A model generated the notes under the pieces. That model had not been told where the DNA came from, ran no database searches, and saw nothing but the letters and a program-made list of their open reading frames with translations. From Dictyobacter arantiisoli (GTDB lineage Bacteria > Chloroflexota > Ktedonobacteria > Ktedonobacterales > Ktedonobacteraceae): DNA of 64,000 nucleotides. Below are positions 1 through 8,395 of this stretch, piece after piece. The position numbers and the translations under genes are program-made. The stretch's first letter is position 1, and every line of letters begins with the position of its first letter. The stretch is taken from the NCBI RefSeq assembly GCF_008326305.1, contig NZ_BIXY01000021.1:21452-85451 (forward strand), read 5' to 3'.

Positions 1-363
1 CAGGATTGTGTATTTTCCACCATTGGCAGGCATATAGGCGAGATCCGAGTAATTGGTGTGGCGAATAATGAAGGCGATCCATTTGCCATTGGGCGAGATG
101 GCTGGATCACTCACGGTCAGTCCAGATGTTAACTGTTTGGGATTTTCTTTGTCATTCCCATTGAGCACATAGAGATTATGGTCGAGAGTGAAGTAGATTT
201 TACCCTTGAATAGCGCTTGATCAACATTGATCTTGACATCGTTGCCATTTTTACTTTTTACTACGCTTTTATAGCTACTATCAGTACTACCCAGACAGCT
301 CTGCAAAGCAAGCGAGAGCAGTGCCAGAATAGCTATAAATTCCCATTGCTTGTATCGTTTCAT
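1..363 (-). CDS. Lipoprotein with TolB/WD40-like repeat start (partial, runs off the window)
   Basis: An open frame of 121 codons runs from an ATG at 363 to the window edge without a stop. The first 23 residues are a lipoprotein signal peptide: basic start (MKRYK), hydrophobic core and lipobox LALQSC with Cys23. The mature part has a segment of the type AISPNGKWIAFI, typical of TolB/PD40 beta-propeller blades, so an exported propeller-like lipoprotein is likely. It lies 93 bp downstream of the LCP-family gene on the same strand and could be co-transcribed with it. The ribosome binding site is weak. The C-terminal part is missing, so the function cannot be set. Confidence 0.7.
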   Translation of the reverse strand, partial: MKRYKQWEFIAILALLSLALQSCLGSTDSSYKSVVKSKNGNDVKINVDQALFKGKIYFTLDHNLYVLNGNDKENPKQLTSGLTVSDPAISPNGKWIAFIIRHTNYSDLAYMPANGGKYTIL

Positions 364-456
364 GCTGTTCTTACTATTCTGAAAATAAAGGTGATGCTGC
401 TTATTGCCATCACCCTGGCATGCGGTTAGATCTAATGGTTAGAATACGCAACAGTC

Positions 457-2406
457 TTATTGCATCGCATTGAAGGATCCTGATACTGCCAGGAGCATCA
501 AGTTTACCAGATTATTGTAGGCAGTTGTGTTTCCAGCGCTTTGAGACATGCTGGCTGTTTGGATAGAGGGACTGGCTACACCAGTGCTGCCTATAGATGC
601 CGAGCTTGTTGTGGAAGCCACTGCCGCTGTTTGTGTCGGGATTGTTGAGGGTGGTGCCATTGCAATTCCTGTGCCAGCCGGTTGAATGGAGCTTTGTGGA
701 TTACAATTTCCCTGCACACCAAACATCTTTTGGATTTTAGGAACAATCTTATTACAATAGGGAGCGACATTGGTGGTGTTTGCTCCCAGGGAATAGGAAT
801 AGTCGTTGGTAAAGGAGACACGATCAATTTTATTGATATCGACGTCTTTGGCCACCTGGGCAAAAGTTGCCAGTTGGGATACCTGGAGATCTGTCATCAG
901 ATATCCGTCCAGCGCATTCAAGATTTGCGGAGCCTGCGTAATCGCGTCAGTGTTCGTTAATTTGAGCTTAATCTGACCCAGGACTTGTTGTTGACGATCT
1001 GTACGCCCAAAGTCACCGCCGAGGTCGGCGTGGCGTGTACGCACATACGTAAGTGCCGCATGTCCATCCAAATGTTGAGGACCGGGTGCAATATTTAAAC
1101 GCGTGTATCCATATTTATTCCCATTGCCGGTATCATCAGGATAGACATCATCAAATATGGGATGTTGCACGTCAATATCTATCCCACCAATTGAATCAAT
1201 GACTTTGATGAAGCCTTGCAGACCCACCCAGGCATAATGATCAATGGTGATACCATAATTTTCTTTGATGACCTCTTCCATATGTCCAGCCGCTAACTGA
1301 GCGCTCTCTTTGGAATTCTTGCCTCGCCATGCATGCTCAAAGGCTTCATCAATTTTCGCTGTGCCATACTGCGCATCGGAGACCTGCATGTCACGTGGAA
1401 TGGAGAGCATTCCTACATATTTGGTCTGGGGATCGATAGTAATAATAATCACTGTCTGTGCCAGCGGGGTGCCTGTGGTAGGATCATTGCCTTTCCCGTC
1501 GGTGTCGCTGCCCAGAAGCAGGATATTGGTACGCGTGGTTAAAGGATCTACATTGGTTTCCTGCACAGCCTGTGTGGTCCCATTTACCATATGTAGTGCG
1601 CCTTGTCCAGTAATATCGCTCACCGATTTTGAGAAGGTGAATTGATAGTAGGCATAGGCGCTGCCACCAACGACAAGGAAGAAGACAAGCACGCCAATAG
1701 CTATGCGTGCCCAGATAGGAATACGTCGTTTCTTTGCTGCAACAGCAGGTGCTGGCTGAAATTCTGGAGGAGGGCCGCTAAAGCCAGGATTGCCTGTAAG
1801 GTTGGGATTGCCAGGCTGCCCCGGACCGAGAGGAAAGCTATATCCGTTAACAGGACCTGCCTGTCCGTTGTAGTTGTCCCGTCCGCTATTTGGATACTGG
1901 TGTACATCTCCATGGGTGCTTGGTTGATTGAGAGGTGGTTGGCTGGAAGGGGGAATCAAGCCAGGAAAGCCCTGATTATTCTGTGGAGCGCGAGGTTGTC
2001 CCCCGGGATAGGTTTGTGCTTGCTGCTGAGATGGTGGTTGATATTTTCCCGGCTCGGATGGTGCCGGGGCATTGGGCATGCCTGATTGGGAGACAATGGG
2101 TGGATGTGTGTTGGAGGGGCGCATGGCAAAAGGATTAGCGGCAGGATTGACAGGTTGTCGAGGTGTGCCCGTCTGGTAAGGTGGACGTGGCATTTTGCGT
2201 CGCTCCAGTGGATCAGTTATAGGTTCACCAATGAGGTCCCCGACTTGTTGTTCCGGATGTTGTAACTGTCCCGTTTTCCAGTGTTTGAGGAGCCCATCCT
2301 GGGATGGGGGAGTCATCTTCCCGGGATTGTTTTGGGACTGGGCTTGATTGCCTGCTTGGCCTGTATCACCGTCTGGCGAGGGTTTATTCATAAATTGATT
2401 TTTCAC
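457..2406 (-). CDS. LytR-CpsA-Psr (LCP) family protein with long proline-rich N-terminus
   Basis: 649 residues. Residues 1-228 are Pro/Gln/Gly-rich and look disordered and cytoplasmic; a basic stretch (AAKKRRIP) precedes one membrane helix at about 230-255. The extracytoplasmic part is an LCP domain: TNILLLGSD near 293, SIPRDM near 335, KIDEAFEH near 351 and a later YVRTRH and GRTDRQQQ, which carry the Asp/Arg residues that bind the polyprenyl-phosphate in this family. LCP enzymes move glycopolymers from lipid carriers to cell-wall peptidoglycan or other acceptors. The start is a GTG with AGGTAG upstream; an ATG five codons in (2391) is an alternative. The C-terminal 80 residues are Ser/Thr/Ala-rich and low complexity. 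The family call is firm, the acceptor polymer is unknown. Confidence 0.9.
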   Translation of the reverse strand: MKNQFMNKPSPDGDTGQAGNQAQSQNNPGKMTPPSQDGLLKHWKTGQLQHPEQQVGDLIGEPITDPLERRKMPRPPYQTGTPRQPVNPAANPFAMRPSNTHPPIVSQSGMPNAPAPSEPGKYQPPSQQQAQTYPGGQPRAPQNNQGFPGLIPPSSQPPLNQPSTHGDVHQYPNSGRDNYNGQAGPVNGYSFPLGPGQPGNPNLTGNPGFSGPPPEFQPAPAVAAKKRRIPIWARIAIGVLVFFLVVGGSAYAYYQFTFSKSVSDITGQGALHMVNGTTQAVQETNVDPLTTRTNILLLGSDTDGKGNDPTTGTPLAQTVIIITIDPQTKYVGMLSIPRDMQVSDAQYGTAKIDEAFEHAWRGKNSKESAQLAAGHMEEVIKENYGITIDHYAWVGLQGFIKVIDSIGGIDIDVQHPIFDDVYPDDTGNGNKYGYTRLNIAPGPQHLDGHAALTYVRTRHADLGGDFGRTDRQQQVLGQIKLKLTNTDAITQAPQILNALDGYLMTDLQVSQLATFAQVAKDVDINKIDRVSFTNDYSYSLGANTTNVAPYCNKIVPKIQKMFGVQGNCNPQSSIQPAGTGIAMAPPSTIPTQTAAVASTTSSASIGSTGVASPSIQTASMSQSAGNTTAYNNLVNLMLLAVSGSFNAMQ

Positions 2407-2871
2407 CTATACTACCTGCCTCTTTCTTTGCTACATATATAAGTTTCTTTCCAGGAATGCCCCTCGCCTCCTTTTTATGTTTCCTCTACTCCTTTTCCAG
2501 ATCGACTAAGCCGCTAGTATTCATTTATAATGCTACAAAATGATATAAAAAGATGCATTTACTATCAGTATAACGTATGGCAGAGTAAATCATCACGATC
2601 ATAACTGTTTTCTCATCTACCAATGGAGATTGCTGTTTATGCATCAGTATGTGCCTATTTAATGACCCTTTATCCTGGCTTTTACACACCGCTAAACAAG
2701 GCTTAATTGTCCTCTAAATAGAACGTGTTACGTTTGAAGCAGGGTACATTGATCACCCTTTTGTCTAAGTGCTAACTGGTCGTCAGCCAACGCAATGCGA
2801 CAGAGAGATTTGTATCGATTCCCGTGGTTCGTAACGTTGCTGGCGGCATATTCCTGGTAGGTGGTGAACCA
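2407..2871. other. Intergenic gap between divergent LCP and glycosyltransferase genes
   Basis: A 465-bp AT-rich stretch that must hold the promoters of both divergent genes. No convincing -35/-10 pair, terminator, repeat or RNA was recognised by eye. Confidence 0.5.
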
Positions 2872-4038
2872 ATGCGCGTTGCCATTATTACAGAAAATTT
2901 TTTGCCGAAATTAGATGGTGTTACACGGACAGTCTCACGATTACTCGAACATTTACAGCTCCATGGACATCATGCGCTACTGATGGGTCCTGAAAGCGGC
3001 ATGATTGAGTATGCCGGTGCTGAGATTATCGGAACAGCCGGTCTCCCATTACCGTTTTATCCAGAATTGAAATTTAATTTTTTTCGACCTTTATTTATGC
3101 GCCGCTTAATCGAGTTCCGACCGGATATTGTCCATGTCGTCGATCCTGTGATTCTGGGAGCGACCGGCCTGGCTGCCGCACGTGTCCTGAATATTCCCAT
3201 CGTCTCATCATATCACACGAACCTGGCGGCCTATTGTGGCTATTTCGGTTTCCCGTTATTAACCCGTCCGATGTGGCTCTATAACCGCTTTATCCATAAT
3301 CAGTGTGCCCTGACCTTTTGTCCTTCGAACTCCACGGCCACAATGTTAAACCGCCAGGGATTTGGGCAGGTGCGTATCTGGCCGCGTGGCGTGGATCGCA
3401 CGCTTTTTCATCCCCAGCGCAGGAGTGAGGCTCTGCGTGCCTCCTGGTTACAGGATCGGCCTGCACCTCAAGATAAGACTATACTGTTATATGTCGGACG
3501 CGTCTCGTGGGAAAAGAATTTGCGTTTGTTGATCCAGGCCTATCGTCAGATAGATCACTCGCGTTGTCATCTTGTGATTGTAGGACAGGGACCAGCCTAT
3601 GTGGAGGTTGAGCAAGAGCTCAGCCAGGTGCCGGTCACCTTTACCGGCTATCTCAGCGGCACCGAACTTGCCACTGCCTATGCGTCGGCGGATATCTTCG
3701 CTTTTCCTTCCTATACCGAAACCTTTGGACAAGTTGTGCTGGAGGCCATGTCTTCTGGATTACCGGTAGTCGGAGTGAGTTCTGAAGGCGTCAGTGATCT
3801 GGTGACGCATGGTCAGACAGGATTGTTACTGGCTGCTGAAGAACTATCTATAGAAGAGCAGGTAGCTGGTTATCGTATGTATTTAGAGCGACTGATGCAG
3901 CGACCAGACGAGTGTGCTGTGATGAGCCGGCAAGCCATAGCGGCTGCTATGACACGTACCTGGTTTGATGCGATGGAGTGCCTCGTGGATGGATACCGCG
4001 AAGTTATTGCAGGAAATAAGCTCCCTGTGGCGGTTTAA
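2872..4038 (+). CDS. GT4-family glycosyltransferase (mannosyltransferase-like)
   Basis: 388 residues from the ATG at 2872, chosen over an upstream GTG at 2824 because the family start MRVAIITENFLPKLDGVT begins there and AGGTGGTG lies about 8 nt before it. It has a GT-B fold pattern: N-terminal glycine/basic region, middle LLYVGRVSWEKNL, and C-terminal SYTETFGQVVLEAMSSGLPVV with the E-x7-E motif of GT4 retaining glycosyltransferases. The closest relatives by pattern are GDP-mannose-dependent alpha-mannosyltransferases that make glycolipids, but donor and acceptor cannot be read from the sequence. It ends 2 bp from the convergent map gene, with no terminator between. Confidence 0.88.
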   Translation: MRVAIITENFLPKLDGVTRTVSRLLEHLQLHGHHALLMGPESGMIEYAGAEIIGTAGLPLPFYPELKFNFFRPLFMRRLIEFRPDIVHVVDPVILGATGLAAARVLNIPIVSSYHTNLAAYCGYFGFPLLTRPMWLYNRFIHNQCALTFCPSNSTATMLNRQGFGQVRIWPRGVDRTLFHPQRRSEALRASWLQDRPAPQDKTILLYVGRVSWEKNLRLLIQAYRQIDHSRCHLVIVGQGPAYVEVEQELSQVPVTFTGYLSGTELATAYASADIFAFPSYTETFGQVVLEAMSSGLPVVGVSSEGVSDLVTHGQTGLLLAAEELSIEEQVAGYRMYLERLMQRPDECAVMSRQAIAAAMTRTWFDAMECLVDGYREVIAGNKLPVAV

Positions 4039-4040
4039 AG

Positions 4041-4859
4041 TTAAGCTGGTACGGCCCAGGCCTTACCATCCGGCCCGGCGGTAAGCACCTGGACCCCTGA
4101 GGCGGTAAGTGCCAGAGTATGCTCGAAATGAGCGGCTGGTAGACCATCTTGAGCCACAATGGTCCAATGATCTGGTAGTGTTTGAACGCGCTGTGAGATC
4201 ATCGTGACCATTGGTTCAACGGCGATGACCACCCCGGCTTGCAACTCAAAATCCCCCAGCGCCTCATATTGCAAGCTATAATAATTAGGCACCTGTGGTG
4301 TTTCCCACATCTCGTGGCCGATACTATGGCCCACTAAACCTTCCACTACTGCGAAGCCAGCCTGTTTCACATAAGCCTCTAACGCACGCGCTACCTGACT
4401 CCAACGTTGTTTTTGAGGGAGTAACTCAATCGCCAGTTGTAGCGCTCCCTCGGTGATATCGAGGATGCGTTGTGTGCTCTCTGCGATGGGTCCAACTGGA
4501 TGGGTCACAGCGGCATCTCCACACCAACCATGATAGCGCAGACCGATATCGATACTTACGATATCACCTGTTTGCAATTGTCGTGTGCCAGGTAAACCAT
4601 GGACCAATTGTTCATTGATAGAAATACAGGTCACAGCGGGAAAGGGAACATTGCCCGTCGCGCTGGGTACATCTTTAAAGAGGGACTCGGCTTGCTGTTC
4701 CTGGATAAACTGAGCCACAGCATGGTCGATTTCCGCAGTGGTGATGCCTGGTTTGACCAGTGCCGCCGCCACCTGATGAGCCTGCCAGGTGAGCAGACCA
4801 GCCTCACGCATACTGGCGATCTCTGCCTCTGACTTTAAATTCTGATGATTGTATGACAT
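4041..4859 (-). CDS. map: Methionine aminopeptidase, type I
   Basis: 272 residues from the ATG at 4859, which has AGGGATAG upstream; the frame is open for 19 more codons but that extension is not conserved in type and lacks a better RBS. The enzyme removes the initiator methionine from nascent proteins with two metal ions. The metal ligands are visible: Asp in IVSIDIGLRYHG and in WCGDAAVTH, His in VGHSIGHEM, Glu in VIAVEPMVT and Glu in HFEHTLALT. Length matches single-domain type Ia enzymes without an N-terminal zinc finger. It is convergent with the glycosyltransferase. It is not beside secY/adk/infA, its usual location, so this may be one of several paralogs. Confidence 0.93.
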   Translation of the reverse strand: MSYNHQNLKSEAEIASMREAGLLTWQAHQVAAALVKPGITTAEIDHAVAQFIQEQQAESLFKDVPSATGNVPFPAVTCISINEQLVHGLPGTRQLQTGDIVSIDIGLRYHGWCGDAAVTHPVGPIAESTQRILDITEGALQLAIELLPQKQRWSQVARALEAYVKQAGFAVVEGLVGHSIGHEMWETPQVPNYYSLQYEALGDFELQAGVVIAVEPMVTMISQRVQTLPDHWTIVAQDGLPAAHFEHTLALTASGVQVLTAGPDGKAWAVPA

Positions 4860-4972
4860 ACATTCTATCCCTGAAGTTGCAGCGTACATGTCCGCCATGG
4901 TTAATACTGCTAACACTTGTTGACCGCAAAGCTTTGTCCATGCTATAGACTGAAGTGTCTATGTGTGATGTT

Positions 4973-5512
4973 TTAGCGGGCCGGTAGAAGTTTTTCCAAC
5001 GCCTGTTGATAAGTTGTATATGTACGCTGGTCAAAGAGTACCAATAAAATCCGCTGTAGGCTGGTTGGCGTTTGCAGATGATCCAGTATCGTCGTAAGAG
5101 CCAGGGGAGCTGCCAGATTAACAGGATAGCCATAGGCTCCGGTACTGAGTGATGGGAAGGCGATGCTCTGAATTTGATAGTGTTCCGCTAGTTCCAGACA
5201 GCTCTGATAGGCGCTTTTGAGTAAGCGTGCATCCTCTGGACGACTTTGATAGATAGGGCCGACTGCGTGGAAGATATAGCGAGCGGGTAATTTGCCAGCT
5301 GACGTCGCGACCGCCTTACCTGTAGGGCAACCACCAATTTTGCGGCATTCCTCGATCAGCGTAGGTCCAGCGGCGTGGTGAATCGCGCCGTCTACGCCTC
5401 CGCCACCTGCCAGTGCGGCATTCGCGGCATTGACAATTGCATCGGCGGCAACCGTGACAATATTTCCTTGCAGCAAGGTAAGTGTGACGCCATTGATTGT
5501 ATGCGTTGCCAT
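4973..5512 (-). CDS. Macro-domain protein (ADP-ribose / O-acetyl-ADP-ribose hydrolase type)
   Basis: 179 residues, a stand-alone macro domain. It has the ligand-binding pattern of the MacroD/YmdB group: LLQGNIVTVAADAIVNAANA near 13-32, GGGGVDGAIHHAAGP and a C-terminal SIAFPSLSTGAYGYP. Such proteins bind ADP-ribose and most remove ADP-ribose from proteins or deacetylate O-acetyl-ADP-ribose. It lies just upstream (in transcription) of map with a gap of about 110 bp, so the two may share a transcript. Family firm, substrate not known. Confidence 0.9.
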   Translation of the reverse strand: MATHTINGVTLTLLQGNIVTVAADAIVNAANAALAGGGGVDGAIHHAAGPTLIEECRKIGGCPTGKAVATSAGKLPARYIFHAVGPIYQSRPEDARLLKSAYQSCLELAEHYQIQSIAFPSLSTGAYGYPVNLAAPLALTTILDHLQTPTSLQRILLVLFDQRTYTTYQQALEKLLPAR

Positions 5513-5788
5513 AAGTTACTTTCAGCTTTTGTTAGGAGTTATTGTCCTTCAGGGCATAAGAACAATATGGGCGGAACCTGGCTAGTGCCCGAGTACAAGA
5601 GAAAGAGGCATGCAAGAAAGTTTTGGCATAGCCTTATACGCATCGCGTCCCGACGTGCCTCTTGGCATCGGTATTGAATCGAAGAAAATAGTGCTCTGGA
5701 ATCCATATCTGGGCGTCTAACTTTTTCGATCAAAACAATGCATGATAGGCTATGCGATTGTGGCAGTGAGCAAATTTGACACGACTTA

Positions 5789-6106
5789 CTATTTTTTGAG
5801 CACAGCTTCCGAGAGTTCCTTGCCTGGGAAAAAGCGAACTCGTTCTTTGGCTGGCACTTCGATTGGTTGGCGGTCGCGTGGATTTACCCCCTTGCGTGCG
5901 GCACTCTGGCGGACTTTGAAAGAGCCAAAACCTACTAAACGGACCTCATCGCCATCTTGAAGGGCTTCACGGATTGCCGTGAGGGTAGCCTCAAGGACTT
6001 CAGATGCTTGTTTTTGTGAAAGCTTTGCCTGCTTGGCAATACGCTTGGAAAGCTCTTGCCGACCAACGGTTTGCGTAGCTGCCTGTGCGGTCTTATTATC
6101 GGCCAT
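5789..6106 (-). CDS. hup: HU-family DNA-binding protein
   Basis: 105 residues from the ATG at 6106, which follows a perfect AAGGAGG at 11 nt; the open frame extends 49 codons further upstream but that part is non-coding by RBS and composition. The body is a classic HU/IHF fold: GRQELSKRIAKQAKLSQKQ helices, then GFGSFKVRQSAARKGVNPR and the DNA-minor-groove arm ending FFPGKELSEAV. It bends and compacts DNA as a dimer. The first ~15 residues (MADNKTAQAATQ) are a short extra tail not in E. coli HU. It is transcribed alone. Confidence 0.93.
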   Translation of the reverse strand: MADNKTAQAATQTVGRQELSKRIAKQAKLSQKQASEVLEATLTAIREALQDGDEVRLVGFGSFKVRQSAARKGVNPRDRQPIEVPAKERVRFFPGKELSEAVLKK

Positions 6107-6417
6107 AGGTTCGATTTCCTCCTTGCAACTATCAACACACGTCGCTTGTCTGCCCAATAGCACTTTGCCGGGCTTGTAGAGCGGCGTCACAACCTCACTG
6201 CCGATTAGGAGTATAGCACGCGATTTTGAGAAATACAAGCGTCGCACTCGCAATCAAATGTGAGGATTTAGCGCGAACCAGCCTCCAGAGCGGCTTTGTA
6301 CCCTACCTGATGGCGGAAAAATGGCCTGAGAAGCGGGCTCTATATAAGATTGTTCTTTTCTCGATTCTATTTGTTAGCCGGACCCTCTAAGTTATTCCAT
6401 TGTAAAAAGTATTTGCA

Positions 6418-7437
6418 TTATAGTGCCTGCTCCTTAGAAGCCGCAGCTGAAACGATGTAATATAGAATGCCTGCTTGATTTATAGTTTGTGTTACTCTTC
6501 CCTGACCACGTAGATACTCCAGGTGGGCAATGATCTCTGACAGTGCCATACGATGGGCTTGAGAGTTCTTGATGCGCTCACCAAAAAGTTGGATTGTAAT
6601 GGAATTGGCATCCTGTGGTTGTTGTGTGAGTAAATCTATAATTTTTGTTAAACGTCGTTGATGATGTTCGACAATCTCTGCAGTTCTGGTCGCAAGATTG
6701 CTAAAAGGTTCGCCATGTCCAGGTAAGACTATCGATGCAGGTAGAGGCGAAACTTTCGCCAGTGATTGCAGGTAATCTTGCAAAGGATCAGGACGATTTT
6801 CAGGCGAATCGAGGCTGATATTTGGTGTAATGCGAGGAAGCACATGATCAGCAGCCAGAAAGACGTCATCGCGTTCGCGTAGGAGTCCAATCTGTCCATC
6901 CGCGTGCCCGGGGAGCCAGAGGACCAGATAGTGTTCGCCCGCCAGTTCAAGCCGTTCACCATCGTTGACAGGATGGAACGCTTCAGGTGGTGGCACACGA
7001 AGAATCATCCGCTGTTGCTCCGGCGTGAGAGGAGATTCTTCAATAGATTGTTTCGGTAAGCCATGCTGTACCAGAAATTGACTGTGCTGCTGAAAGCGCG
7101 CTCGACTGATTTGAGGATTGCCCCAGGTTTTTTGTAGATTATCTATATCAAGTGGATGCATATAGACTGGAATATGGTGTAATTCCTGGAGTTCTCCTGA
7201 TAGTCCCACATGATCAGGATGATAGTGGGTGAGCACGATAGATTGCAGATTGTCCAGCGTTAATCCACGCTGGGAAAGTCCCTCATGCAACGCTGCACGG
7301 CCCTCTACCGTTCCCATTCCTGTATCAATCAGTACCCAACCATGAGTTCCTACCAGTGCATATACATTGACGGTTTTCAATGGAAAAGGGATGGGTAGAC
7401 AGATTCTGACGATATTTCCAATACTATTTTCTATCAT
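6418..7437 (-). CDS. MBL-fold metallohydrolase
   Basis: 339 residues. The metallo-beta-lactamase fold is shown by the metal motif LTHYHPDHVGLSG (HxHxDH) near residue 70, DTGMGTVEG before it, a later WLPGHADGQIGL and LPGHGEPF. The C-terminal ~80 residues form a helical, probably winged-helix region, as in the LACTB2/GloB-like subgroup. Hydrolase of unknown substrate. The ATG at 7437 has only a weak AATAAG upstream. Confidence 0.85.
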   Translation of the reverse strand: MIENSIGNIVRICLPIPFPLKTVNVYALVGTHGWVLIDTGMGTVEGRAALHEGLSQRGLTLDNLQSIVLTHYHPDHVGLSGELQELHHIPVYMHPLDIDNLQKTWGNPQISRARFQQHSQFLVQHGLPKQSIEESPLTPEQQRMILRVPPPEAFHPVNDGERLELAGEHYLVLWLPGHADGQIGLLRERDDVFLAADHVLPRITPNISLDSPENRPDPLQDYLQSLAKVSPLPASIVLPGHGEPFSNLATRTAEIVEHHQRRLTKIIDLLTQQPQDANSITIQLFGERIKNSQAHRMALSEIIAHLEYLRGQGRVTQTINQAGILYYIVSAAASKEQAL

Positions 7438-7544
7438 CTTATTATTGTACAGTATGCATCTGCTGAAAAGCTAGCTTCATGCATATCTAAATTAAGTGAT
7501 GGTTAACCAATCCTTTATAGTCACTATTTGTGCTTGGTTTTTAA

Positions 7545-7715
7545 GAGTGTGTCGGACTTCCATGCTCTCCACGGTCTCTGTGCATGAGTTTTCGCACCTG
7601 CGGTGCTCAAACATCTTTTTAGTGTGTAGTGCAGGAAAGGTGCACAGCACCTTTCCTGCACTACACACTAAAAAGGGCGCAGGCGCGCACGCGCCTGCCA
7701 GCCAGAGCGGTCAAG
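7545..7715. mobile_element. MITE-like palindromic element, copy A
   Basis: A non-coding element without transposase. It begins with a terminal-repeat-like GAGTGTGTCGGAC, then a block shared with copy B2 in reverse orientation (tgcatgagttttcgcacctg and gctcaaacat), a perfect 29-bp stem with a 3-nt loop at 7615-7675, and a short palindrome (gcaggcgcgcacgcgcctgc) at about 7679-7698. The far end is eroded. It lies between the MBL hydrolase and the dcw promoter. Confidence 0.65.
7615..7675. repeat. Perfect 29-bp inverted repeat, 3-nt loop
   Basis: Left arm 7615-7643, loop ACA 7644-7646, right arm 7647-7675; all 29 pairs match. The outer part (ctttttagt, tgt) is shared with the hairpin of copy B2, the inner part differs at six positions that are each compensated in the other arm. 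Confidence 0.9.
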
Positions 7716-8174
7716 AAATTCAATTGCTTGTGGTGAAAGTTCATAAAAATCGAACCAGCAAGAGGAATTTCGTAGGTAGATGTCGAGGTCTCGTGTCTCT
7801 TATCTATTATATATCACCTTTATGTGACTTTATACATATAACATTTCTAATTGTGCATGTTTCTGTGCTGAATGTCTAGTACACTAGAGGGTCAGATATC
7901 TGTATGTGCGGAGATTTGTTTTGATTAGAATGCAAGTTCATTGAGAGTGGATAAAATTTTCTCGCCTGGTACTACTTTGGTACTCAGTGGTTAGGGGATA
8001 GCACATTTGCTCTAGCATTTTTCCGGTTATTTTTTAGTTTCTAGAGAAGCTGTGTCAAATAACTTTTTTGTAGACATGGGGATTTACCTGAAACCATATG
8101 CGAAAATATGTACAGTAAATGCAGCTAAAATCTCTAAAACTCTCCAATCCGGAATGATTGGTGGCCAAAAAAAG
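7716..8174. other. Intergenic AT-rich stretch upstream of dcw
   Basis: Part of a 958-bp gap without a supported gene. Runs of T and A dominate. Open frames here are short and overlap the mobile element. Apart from the mobile element, the DnaA boxes and the mraZ promoter listed separately, nothing was recognised. Confidence 0.5.
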
Positions 8175-8194
8175 TTATCCACAAGTTATCCACG
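8175..8194 (+). promoter_or_regulatory. Two tandem DnaA boxes
   Basis: TTATCCACA at 8175-8183 matches the DnaA-box consensus exactly and TTATCCACG at 8186-8194 differs in the last base. The two are in the same orientation with an 11-bp repeat, about 50 bp upstream of the -10 element of mraZ. This suggests DnaA acts on the dcw promoter. It is not enough for an origin. Confidence 0.6.
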
Positions 8195-8244
8195 TTGAAA
8201 GGAAAAATTGGTGGGAAAGCCTCTTTTCGCACATGCCTAAGAAG

Positions 8245-8253
8245 TGTTACAAT
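8245..8253 (+). promoter_or_regulatory. Extended -10 promoter of mraZ (dcw promoter)
   Basis: TGTTACAAT: a TG one base before TACAAT (8248-8253). No good -35 at 17 bp. Transcription would start near 8260, giving a leader of about 135 nt before mraZ. Confidence 0.6.
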
Positions 8254-8257
8254 GAAG

Positions 8258-8282
8258 TGGGGAAAAGTGGGGAATTTTGGTG
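8258..8282 (+). promoter_or_regulatory. MraZ operator: three TGGKG repeats at 10-bp spacing
   Basis: TGGGG at 8258-8262, TGGGG at 8268-8272 and TGGTG at 8278-8282, each separated by 5 nt. A further GTGGGA lies at about 8211. This is the arrangement bound by MraZ in E. coli and Mycoplasma (TGGG-type repeats with 5-nt spacers). They sit directly on and after the predicted start site, which fits autorepression by MraZ. Confidence 0.7.
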
Positions 8283-8395
8283 AGATTGTATGATAGGGAT
8301 GAAGATAAGGAAGTATACCTGAATAGCGCAGAAGTTTTGGTGTGTGTACAGGTATTGCGACGGTCTCTTACGCAACGCAGGTTGAGAAAGTATGG

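Noticed and set aside
217..429. 70-codon open frame on + near the left edge
   Set aside because: It is antisense to the lipoprotein, whose signal peptide and lipobox are clear.
5539..5733. 64-codon open frame on - between the macro-domain gene and HU
   Set aside because: No RBS, no recognised fold, Cys-rich random-looking translation. The 276-bp gap holds nothing else I can support.
7496..7879. 127-codon open frame on + over copy A
   Set aside because: It reads through the palindrome of the mobile element; the translation has no domain and there is no RBS.
8100..8300. Chromosome origin near the DnaA boxes
   Set aside because: Only two boxes, no dnaA/dnaN/gyrB next to them and no clear AT-rich unwinding element with more boxes. 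Kept as a regulatory site only.
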